This document shows, piece after piece, positions 33,895 to 40,574 of a stretch of 64,000 nt of DNA. The notes under the pieces were generated by a model that did no database searches, was not told the origin of the DNA, and saw nothing but the letters and a program-made list of their open reading frames with translations. A program made the position numbers and the translations under genes. The DNA lies in assembly GCA_030604195.1 (NCBI GenBank), contig JAUVWI010000001.1:62001-126000 (forward strand), in the 5' to 3' direction. This DNA is from Spirochaetales bacterium (GTDB lineage Bacteria > Spirochaetota > Spirochaetia > SZUA-6 > DRHE01). Numbering within the stretch: position 1 is the first letter of the stretch; each line of letters opens with the position of its first letter.

Positions 33895-34908
33895 ATGAAA
33901 TTTAGAATTCGTTTTGCCGACCAGATTGTAGGGCTCTTTATTCTGCTGGCCATATTAGGGCTTGCCGGGATCCTGATACTAATCGGGGCAAACCAGCGCT
34001 GGTTTGCCAAGAACTATCACTTTTACAGCCGTTTTAATTCAGCCGCCAGCCTCAGTGTGGGGCAATCGATCAAACTTAAAGGCTTTGAGATCGGCAAGGT
34101 AAACAAGATATCCCTGACCCCGCAAAACCAGGTGGATATTGAGTTCTATATTTTTGATACCTATTACCAGAAGGTGCGCCCCAATTCAGTTCTGGAACTG
34201 GCTGTCAACCCCCTGGGCATAGGGGGGGGCTTAAGCTTTCACACCGGAAAGAATAATCTCTCCCCTTTAGAAGAACTCTCCTTTATCCCCTCCCTGGATC
34301 TTGAGCAGGGCAAGCAACTGGTTAAGAAAGATCTGGTTGATATGCCCAAGGGGCAGGATGAGATAGTTGCCATTATGAATAAGGTGGGGCCCATAATGGA
34401 CGAGGTTTATACCGCTCTGGCATCCACCAACACCTTGATCACTTCGATTAATGATGCTGTTACCGGCCAGGGGGAAGGTCCGGTAGCTGAAATGCTCGCC
34501 CAGTTAACGGTGACTACTACCAGAGTAAGTGAATCAATGTACAATGTGAAAGGTATATTGGCCAATATTGAGGATCTAACCGGTGAACCTACGGGACTGG
34601 TAACCCGGCTGCTCGATCCTAAAGGATCGCTGGCTACATTGCTTGATGATGATAATGTTGTCTTCAATCAAATCCTGATTGCTTTAGAGGAAGTAAATGC
34701 TATAATCGCTCAACTCAACGATTTCACTAAATACATTAACTCCACCCAACCCCAGATATCGGGGCTGCTGGAAAAGAGCAAAGTGGCTCTAGATGAGGGC
34801 AAAGACGTTCTGGAAGCCGTTAAGAATAACCCCCTGCTCCGTGGAGGAATTACTGAAAAGAGAGAGCAGCAAACCACTTTCCAAAGCTACCGTGATGAGG
34901 ATTTTTAA
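33895..34908 (+). CDS. mlaD: MCE-domain protein, MlaD-like
   Basis: 337 residues from ATG 33895 (GTG at 33886 possible). A short cytoplasmic tail and one membrane anchor (about 15-35) lead to the MCE domain (FYSRFNSAASLSVGQSIKLKGFEIGKVNKISLTPQNQVDIEFYIF), which forms the lipid tunnel ring in Mla systems. The C-terminal 150 residues are long helices (VGPIMDEVYTALASTNTLITSINDAV) as in needle-like MCE proteins. A run of eight G at 34222-34229 lies inside the gene. No mlaC or mlaB gene is adjacent. Confidence 0.9.
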   Translation: MKFRIRFADQIVGLFILLAILGLAGILILIGANQRWFAKNYHFYSRFNSAASLSVGQSIKLKGFEIGKVNKISLTPQNQVDIEFYIFDTYYQKVRPNSVLELAVNPLGIGGGLSFHTGKNNLSPLEELSFIPSLDLEQGKQLVKKDLVDMPKGQDEIVAIMNKVGPIMDEVYTALASTNTLITSINDAVTGQGEGPVAEMLAQLTVTTTRVSESMYNVKGILANIEDLTGEPTGLVTRLLDPKGSLATLLDDDNVVFNQILIALEEVNAIIAQLNDFTKYINSTQPQISGLLEKSKVALDEGKDVLEAVKNNPLLRGGITEKREQQTTFQSYRDEDF

Positions 34909-35828
34909 TGGGTAGATTTGCCCGGGCCCTGCTGCTGATTTTACTCATTGTTTTTCTCTCCTGTTCTTCAGCACCTGAGGAGCAGGATGAAATTTCTAAT
35001 GTCAGGAACCGCGCTGCGGAAAATACCGAGTTCGGTAATACCTATTTCAACCAGGCCAAGTATGACCAGGCCCTAAGTTTCTTCAATCTTGCTCTTACCG
35101 ATAATATTTCAGTGGATAATGAAGAGGGAATTGTTCAATCCTATAATTCTATCGGCAAGGTTCACCTGGCTACGGGCAGTATAGAGGCTGCGGAGAATAA
35201 CTTCCGCCAGGCTCTCGGTTTAGCGGAAAAAGTCAAAAGCCCGGCTCTGATTTCCCAGAGCGCCAATAATATGGGCGAGGTTTTCCTGTTCCGGCTCGAA
35301 CTGCAAAAGGCTCTGGAACTCTTCAAACAGGCCATTAAAGAGGGTGATCCGGAAAACCCTACTTCTGACTATGCTATTGTGCTGCATAACCTGGGCTCGG
35401 TCTATAAGAAACTGGGAGATCTTGAGAAGTCACTTAAATTATTTAACCAGGCCTTAGCCATAAATCTTAAGCTTAGAAGCTTTGAAGAGGTAGCCAGCAA
35501 CTATTACATGCTTGCTTCGCTTTACTCCAAAAAGGGCGACTATACCCGTGCCCTCTCCGAGGCAAATGAAGCATTGAAGTATGATAAACAGGTGGAGAAC
35601 TCTCTTGGTATAGCCAAAGACCTTCAAGCATTGGGAATTATCAGCCTGAAAAATGGCCAGAATGAAAAAGCCTACGACTACTTTATTAAATCCTATATGG
35701 TCTTCCAGACCCTTTCTTTGAGCCGGCAAACCAACAAAGCCCTGCAGTATGTTATTGATACTGCCCTGCTGTTAGGCAGGAATGATGAGGCGCAAAGGTA
35801 CCGCAAGCTTCTTGAGGATAGACAGTGA
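34908..35828 (+). CDS. TPR lipoprotein
   Basis: 306 residues with a lipobox (LIVFLSC, Cys about residue 20). From residue 40 it consists of consecutive TPR pairs (NTYFNQAKYDQALSFFNLALTD; SYNSIGKVHLATGSIEAAENNFRQAL; HNLGSVYKKLGDLEKSLKLFNQALAI), ending in a capping helix. Anchored in the periplasm, it may organise partner proteins; being directly after mlaD (start overlapping the stop) it may belong to the lipid-transport complex. Confidence 0.8.
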   Translation: MGRFARALLLILLIVFLSCSSAPEEQDEISNVRNRAAENTEFGNTYFNQAKYDQALSFFNLALTDNISVDNEEGIVQSYNSIGKVHLATGSIEAAENNFRQALGLAEKVKSPALISQSANNMGEVFLFRLELQKALELFKQAIKEGDPENPTSDYAIVLHNLGSVYKKLGDLEKSLKLFNQALAINLKLRSFEEVASNYYMLASLYSKKGDYTRALSEANEALKYDKQVENSLGIAKDLQALGIISLKNGQNEKAYDYFIKSYMVFQTLSLSRQTNKALQYVIDTALLLGRNDEAQRYRKLLEDRQ

Positions 35829-36265
35829 GGGACCGGCAATCCTTAAGCCAGGCAGCAGGTAAAATTTTCTCCGGTTATATTACCGCTCTTAAAGGAACCC
35901 TTATAATGACGCTGCTGCTTCTGGCCAGCAGTATAACAGCTTTTATTTTAGTCTTTCCTCTATGGTTTCTGGCAAATTCGTACCGGGTACTCTACAATTA
36001 CCTTGTAATATCAATTCTATGCCTGCTGCTGCTTGTTCTTTGTTTTCGCAGCCTGCTCCGTTCCAGCAAGCAATATGGCGGCTGGCTGCTTCTGGCAAAA
36101 AAAAAATATCTGCCCAAAATGTTCAAAACGCTGGCTGTCCTGATCTTTCTGCTTTTACTTTACCTGGTTATTTTCATCTTTGCCAGGGGATGGTGGCCGG
36201 GCGGTATTTTCCTGATCGCTCTCTTTCTTATTACCTTTGGTTACTATAAATTTGTCAGGAGATAA
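35825..36265 (+). CDS. Small polytopic membrane protein, unknown function
   Basis: 146 residues from GTG 35825, whose bases overlap the TGA of the upstream gene (translational coupling). About four hydrophobic spans (IMTLLLLASSITAFILVFPLW; LVISILCLLLLVLCF; MFKTLAVLIFLLLLYLVIFIFA; GGIFLIALFLITFGYY) separated by basic loops. No family was recognised. It is the last gene before ptb, 3 bases away. Confidence 0.65.
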   Translation: MRDRQSLSQAAGKIFSGYITALKGTLIMTLLLLASSITAFILVFPLWFLANSYRVLYNYLVISILCLLLLVLCFRSLLRSSKQYGGWLLLAKKKYLPKMFKTLAVLIFLLLLYLVIFIFARGWWPGGIFLIALFLITFGYYKFVRR

Positions 36266-36268
36266 AAA

Positions 36269-37174
36269 ATGGGATTCAGAGACCTGAAAACAAAGTGCCT
36301 GGCCGACAGCAATTTCGAACCTAAAAGAATAGCCATTGCCCAGGCCGACGGCGAGGAACTCTTCTTAGCCCTGTCTGAAGCTCAAAAGCAAGGTTTGTGT
36401 ACACCTCTCTTTATTGGTCAGCAAAATAGAATTGAGCAGCTTGCCCAAGAAAGCAACATAACCAACTTTGAAGTAATCCACAGCGAAACAGCTCAGAACG
36501 CTGCAGAAGAAGCGGTAAGAGCTATCAATGAAAAGAGGGCGGAGCTGATCATGAAAGGCACTGTGGCTACTTCCACCCTGATGAAAGCGGTACTGGCCGA
36601 TAAGGGAGGTTTGCGCCGGGAGAACTTCCTCTCCCATGTAGCCCTCTTTGAAACCGGGGATGGCTCTTTTTTAGGGGTTACTGACGGCGGCTTAAACATT
36701 TCTCCGGACTTAAAAGCAAAAACGTCGATCCTGAATAACGCAGTAGCTCTCTTTCATACCCTGGGAATTGAAAAACCACGGGTTGCCGTGCTCTCAGCCG
36801 TTGAAGTTGTTAATCCGGATATTCCCTCTACAATGGAGGCAGCCGCCTTAGCGCAAATGGCCGAGAGGGGACAGATAAAGGGCGCCATTGTTGACGGCCC
36901 CCTGGCCCTGGATTTAGCGGTAAGCAGCAGGGCCTGCAGCCTGAAGGGTGTTAAAACCCCAATAGAGGGTAAAGCTGACATTCTCCTGGTTCCTGATCTG
37001 GTAAGCGGCAATATTCTGGGAAAATCCCTGATCCACCTGGCCGCCTTTGCCACAGGCGGCATAATTATGGGAGCCGCATGTCCGATAATACTTTTATCTC
37101 GGGCCGATTCTGCTCAAGAAAGGCTGAATTCCATAATCCTGGGGGTAAATTACGTACAATATTCTGGTAATTAA
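36269..37174 (+). CDS. ptb: Phosphate butyryltransferase
   Basis: 301 residues, the family length. It converts butyryl-CoA and phosphate to butyryl-phosphate and CoA. Signatures include LIMKGTVATSTLMKAVL, ETGDGSFLGVTDGGLNISPDL, NPDIPSTMEAAALAQMAERGQIKGAIVDGPLALDLAVS and DILLVPDLVSGNILGKSL. It overlaps buk by about 26 bases, the usual ptb-buk pairing of fermenting bacteria; branched-chain acyl-CoAs are also accepted by some such enzymes. It may act together with the neighbouring lipid genes or be unrelated to them. Confidence 0.95.
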   Translation: MGFRDLKTKCLADSNFEPKRIAIAQADGEELFLALSEAQKQGLCTPLFIGQQNRIEQLAQESNITNFEVIHSETAQNAAEEAVRAINEKRAELIMKGTVATSTLMKAVLADKGGLRRENFLSHVALFETGDGSFLGVTDGGLNISPDLKAKTSILNNAVALFHTLGIEKPRVAVLSAVEVVNPDIPSTMEAAALAQMAERGQIKGAIVDGPLALDLAVSSRACSLKGVKTPIEGKADILLVPDLVSGNILGKSLIHLAAFATGGIIMGAACPIILLSRADSAQERLNSIILGVNYVQYSGN

Positions 37175-38345
37175 CCCAGGCTCTACCTCTACCAAAATCG
37201 CTCTCTACCAGGCCGGGGCTGATTCTGTCCTTGCCGAACACTTAAGCGAGAATATTACTCACCCCCCCGAACAGCTGGAGAAGTCAAAAAATCCGAAGTG
37301 CCAGCATGGTGCAATTACCCAGCTGGCCGCCCTATACGGGCCGCCCTGTACGGGCCGCCCTATGCGGGCCGCCCTATGCGGGCCGCCCTGTACGGGCACC
37401 TACGGCCTTCGGCCTACGGCCTACGGCCTACGGCTTCGCACCCAGGCGGTTAAGGATTTTCTTCGAAGAAACCAGGTAACCCGGCTTGACGCAGTGGCCG
37501 GCAGAGGCGGCCTGGTAAGACCCATACCTGCAGGTAGTTACAGAGTAACAAAAAAAATGATCGATGATCTTTCTTCCGGCCGTTACGGCTCTCACGCCTC
37601 AAATCTCGGCGCTCTCATAGCAGAAAAAATCGCTTCTGCATTTAACTGTCCCTGCCTTATAGCCGATCCGGTGGGGATTGATGAATTCGATCCCCTCTCC
37701 CGCTACTCAGGCTTGCCGGGAATGGAGCGCCGCTGCCAGTCTCATGCCCTCAATATCAGAGCAACTGCAAGAAAAGCGGCCAAGAAGCTTAATACGACAT
37801 TGGAGGAGGCCAATTTTATTGTAGCTCACCTGGGCGGAGGCATATCGATAGCAGCCCTTTACCGGGGCAAGATTATTGATGTGAATAATGCTTATGACGG
37901 CGGGCCCTTTTCTCCGCAGCGTACTGGAAGCCTGCCGACTACTCAGCTGGTGGAACTGGCCTTTTCCGGAAAATACAAGAGCGCTGAAGAATTGAATTAC
38001 ACCCTGACCAGGAAATCAGGTCTGCTCGCTTACCTGGGCACGGATGACGGCCGGGAAATTCGCAAACGCATAGAGCAGGGAGATCAACAGGCCGCCCGGG
38101 TTTACCAGGCCATGGCCTTTCAAATTGCCAAAGAAATAGGCGCCATGGCTTCGGTGCTGAAAGGCAAGGTAAAGGCAATAATCATTACCGGCGGCATGGC
38201 GCATCCTCCGCTTACCGATTGGATCAGGGAACGAACCGGTTGGATCGCCCCCCTCCACCTATATCCGGGTGAACATGAAATGACCGCACTTGCCGAAGCC
38301 GGACTTCGCTTTTTACGAGGACAGGAAGAATTAAAAGATTACTAG
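37149..38345 (+). CDS. buk: Butyrate kinase with in-frame repeat insertion and no canonical start
   Basis: The reading frame carries the acetate/butyrate kinase core: NPGSTSTK at the N-terminus, LDAVAGRGGLVRP, CPCLIADPVGIDEFDPLSRYSG, HLGGGISIAALYRGKIIDVNNAYDGGPFSPQRTGSLP and IITGGMAHP. It makes ATP and butyrate from butyryl-phosphate. Two oddities: the frame has a stop at 37146 and then no ATG, GTG or TTG until 37362, after NPGSTSTK, so initiation must use ATT (37149), another ATT or CTG, or the gene is damaged; and about 40 residues encoded by tandem repeats (37325-37440) are inserted between the first two motifs, giving about 398 residues against a usual 355-360. Activity is therefore uncertain. 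Confidence 0.8.
   Translation: MTYNILVINPGSTSTKIALYQAGADSVLAEHLSENITHPPEQLEKSKNPKCQHGAITQLAALYGPPCTGRPMRAALCGPPCTGTYGLRPTAYGLRLRTQAVKDFLRRNQVTRLDAVAGRGGLVRPIPAGSYRVTKKMIDDLSSGRYGSHASNLGALIAEKIASAFNCPCLIADPVGIDEFDPLSRYSGLPGMERRCQSHALNIRATARKAAKKLNTTLEEANFIVAHLGGGISIAALYRGKIIDVNNAYDGGPFSPQRTGSLPTTQLVELAFSGKYKSAEELNYTLTRKSGLLAYLGTDDGREIRKRIEQGDQQAARVYQAMAFQIAKEIGAMASVLKGKVKAIIITGGMAHPPLTDWIRERTGWIAPLHLYPGEHEMTALAEAGLRFLRGQEELKDY
37325..37435 (+). repeat. 14-bp x5 and 7-bp x5 tandem repeats inside buk
   Basis: Five 14-bp units of the type GGCCGCCCTATACG / GGCCGCCCTGTACG / GGCCGCCCTATGCG lie at 37325-37394. A GGCACC spacer follows, then five 7-bp units TACGGCC / TTCGGCC / TACGGCT to 37435. The units are self-complementary in part and could fold. 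Neither unit length is a multiple of 3, so the peptide changes reading phase from unit to unit (LAALYGPPCTGRPMRAALCG...), yet no stop occurs and the kinase frame resumes correctly after it. Confidence 0.9.
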
Positions 38346-38347
38346 CC

Positions 38348-39277
38348 TTGCCTCGATCGATTACCGCATTTGTCATTCCCCTGCTTATTTTATTTTCAGC
38401 CGGGCAAATACCCCTCTTTTCCGATTATCCGGAGATACTAGAATTAAGCCGCAAAGATATTCTTTTTATACAACTCCAGGATGATTTGAAGCTCTATTTC
38501 CAGAGCCAAAGCCGGCTTGATCCCGGCCGGGGACCTGCCTTTAAATTATTCCAATACCGTAATGACAGGGAACAAAATATTTTTTCTCTGGCAGCGCGCC
38601 TGAATATACCCTATGACACCATAGCCACATTGAATGGGCTGGATCATTCGGGCACTATAAAAGCGGGGACCTTGATCTTTGTGCCCAATATGCCTGGAAT
38701 TTTCGTGCCTCTCTCTCCGGATTCATCTTTCAGTGAAATACTGCACACCATACGCACACCCCGGTTTGAATTCGGCCGGGAGGTTTTACTCCGTCTGACT
38801 GACGGCTCGAAAGCTATGCTCTTTTTCCCGGGAGAACGCTTTCATCCCCTCGAGCGTGCCTATTTTTTAGAGATACTATTCCGCTTACCCCTTGCTTCAG
38901 GAAAACTGAGCTCACCCTTCGGCAGAAGGGCAGATCCCTTCACCGGCCATCCGGAGTTCCATAATGGGATCGACCTGGCAGCGCCGGCGGGAAGCGAAGT
39001 GCTGGCAGCTCGTGACGGTACGGTGCAGCAGGTAGGATATCACGAGGTACTGGGAAATTACTTAATTCTCGCTCACCAGGGCGGTTTCCAGACAGTTTAC
39101 GGTCACCTGCATACTATAGGGGTGGTATTGCAACAAAAAGTCACTTCCGGTATGATTATCGGCAGTGTTGGCAGTACCGGCCGCTCAACGGGACCGCATC
39201 TGCACTTTGAAATAAGGAGAGGGGGAGATGTCCGGGACCCGGTGCCGCTGCTCCCTTTAGGAAGAAAGAGAAATTGA
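38348..39277 (+). CDS. LysM and M23 peptidase (murein endopeptidase-like)
   Basis: 309 residues from TTG 38348. A signal peptide (ends FSAGQIPLFS), a LysM-like segment (IFSLAARLNIPYDTIATLNGLDHSGTIKAGTLIFVPN) near residues 75-115, and a C-terminal M23 domain from about 185. The zinc motif is complete: HNGIDLAAPAGSEV (H-x3-D) and GHLHTIG plus HLHFEIRRGG (H-x-H). It should cleave peptidoglycan peptide bridges in the periplasm. It follows buk by 2 bases and its last codons overlap the next gene by 4 bases. Confidence 0.88.
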   Translation: MPRSITAFVIPLLILFSAGQIPLFSDYPEILELSRKDILFIQLQDDLKLYFQSQSRLDPGRGPAFKLFQYRNDREQNIFSLAARLNIPYDTIATLNGLDHSGTIKAGTLIFVPNMPGIFVPLSPDSSFSEILHTIRTPRFEFGREVLLRLTDGSKAMLFFPGERFHPLERAYFLEILFRLPLASGKLSSPFGRRADPFTGHPEFHNGIDLAAPAGSEVLAARDGTVQQVGYHEVLGNYLILAHQGGFQTVYGHLHTIGVVLQQKVTSGMIIGSVGSTGRSTGPHLHFEIRRGGDVRDPVPLLPLGRKRN

Positions 39278-40278
39278 ATACTTTAAAAAAGACTATTCCC
39301 TTGATTCTTCTCTCCCTGGCACTAATCAGTGTTTACCCGGAAAATGTTCGCGGATTAATTGTTGATGAAGCATATATACAAACAGTCAGCGGCTATGAGC
39401 AGACTCTGGAAATTGCATTAGAAGAAGCTGCCGCCATATATATTGAGGGAAATTCCCAATTCCTCATAGCGCTGCAGATGGAACTTATCCTCTCAAGTAC
39501 TATGAAAAAATATTCTGACAGTTTCGGCATAGCAGTTTATAAAAGGGTGAATCCTCAACCACAAAAGGGTCTGAAATTTTTTAAAGCGGAAAGGGTCTTT
39601 TTTCATTATCTCCCCTATCAGAACAGGATATATATTAACCTGCCTCTCTCCCGGAGCGCCATAGACAATACCGGCTCTTTCACCCTGGAAGAACCACTAA
39701 TAATGGAAGACTTCCCTCTGATTGTTTCCATGATCCCTCTGATGAAAGGAATTCCCAGCTCCGTAATTGATAATAAATTCTATTTGAATATAAAACCCAT
39801 TTTAATGAAAGCGGGCTCTCTTAAAGTGGAGATTGCTCTTCCCGGTGGCAGCCGGGCGGCAGACACGACTCAAATGGCAGATGAAATATTCCAGCTTTAT
39901 ATCGACGGACAAAAAATCATTGAACCCTTCTTCATGCCGGAGATTGAATCCGGGATTCACCGGCTCAAGATATCTTCAATGCTTTTCCAGGAAATAAATG
40001 GTACTTTTACCATTGAACCGGCCCAGGAGAAGGTGCTGCAATTTGAGCTGCAGGAACCCAAGAGTTTTTTAAATATCACTGTGCCGCGGGGTGCTGAAAT
40101 ATACCTGGATGGCGACAAGCTGTCGCAACAGCAGATCAACAGCCTTTCCTTAAGTGAAGGGAGCCACACTGTAATCATTAAAATCGGCGATTACAGTATC
40201 AGCAAAAAAATTAACATTGTGGCCGGAAAAAACTACAATCTCTCTGTAATTTTTGATATTATTATAGAGGAGGATTAA
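39274..40278 (+). CDS. Secreted protein with C-terminal PEGA domain
   Basis: 334 residues starting at TTG 39274, 4 bases before the end of the peptidase gene. A signal peptide is at 1-22; the main body has no recognisable family. The last 70 residues (FLNITVPRGAEIYLDGDKLSQQQINSLSLSEGSHTVIIKIGDYSIS) are a PEGA unit, usually surface-layer-associated beta modules. Function unknown. Ends the plus-strand run; a strong terminator follows. Confidence 0.7.
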   Translation: MNTLKKTIPLILLSLALISVYPENVRGLIVDEAYIQTVSGYEQTLEIALEEAAAIYIEGNSQFLIALQMELILSSTMKKYSDSFGIAVYKRVNPQPQKGLKFFKAERVFFHYLPYQNRIYINLPLSRSAIDNTGSFTLEEPLIMEDFPLIVSMIPLMKGIPSSVIDNKFYLNIKPILMKAGSLKVEIALPGGSRAADTTQMADEIFQLYIDGQKIIEPFFMPEIESGIHRLKISSMLFQEINGTFTIEPAQEKVLQFELQEPKSFLNITVPRGAEIYLDGDKLSQQQINSLSLSEGSHTVIIKIGDYSISKKINIVAGKNYNLSVIFDIIIEED

Positions 40279-40373
40279 CTTTTTTCTTTAAATATCCGAT
40301 AATTGGGATGTCGGTAGCTAAGTATAGTTCCCCTCCCAGTTTACTATATGAAATACCGGCACCCAAATGGGTT

Positions 40374-40405
40374 GGCCGGCTCTAATTTAGAGCCGGCCTT
40401 TTTTT
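40374..40405 (+). terminator. Intrinsic terminator of the mlaE-to-PEGA run
   Basis: Perfect 10-bp stem GGCCGGCTCT / AGAGCCGGCC with an AATTT loop and seven T. It ends the long plus-strand transcript that started around 32.2 kb. The 296-base gap 40279-40574 also holds the dispersed module and the PBP promoter described separately. Confidence 0.93.
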
Positions 40406-40412
40406 ATCCCGG

Positions 40413-40463
40413 TGCTATGATAGCTCAAAAGTTTGTTATTTTAACAAGAAATATTAAAGTCCA
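40413..40463. repeat. Dispersed regulatory module, copy 1
   Basis: Nearly the same 50 bases as at 55262-55312 (differences only at a few positions and a one-base gap). On the minus strand it contains TTGTTA-N3-TAACAA, a perfect 15-base palindrome, and a TATCAT box 19 bases beyond its first half, i.e. a promoter with an operator over the -35. This copy has no minus-strand gene in front of it; it lies just after the terminator. Confidence 0.8.
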
Positions 40464-40538
40464 GCGCCCGAATATATTGAGTTGAACTTCTACCTTAAGA
40501 ACTTTGGTTGCGGATGTAATCTGCGATGGGTAAGAGGA

Positions 40539-40567
40539 TTGACAAAATCCCTCTAATTAAGCATAAA
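40539..40567 (+). promoter_or_regulatory. Promoter giving a leaderless PBP1A transcript
   Basis: TTGACA at 40539-40544 and CATAAA at 40562-40567, spacer 17. The expected start point (about 40574) is one base before the ATG at 40575, and no ribosome-binding site precedes it. Confidence 0.55.
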
Positions 40568-40574
40568 TTCAGCT

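Noticed and set aside
37325..37394. 14-bp units considered as a CRISPR array
   Set aside because: Units are directly adjacent without spacers and too short, so they are tandem repeats.
40374..40405. Hairpin considered as a riboswitch or regulatory RNA
   Set aside because: It is a simple perfect stem with seven T, fully explained as an intrinsic terminator.
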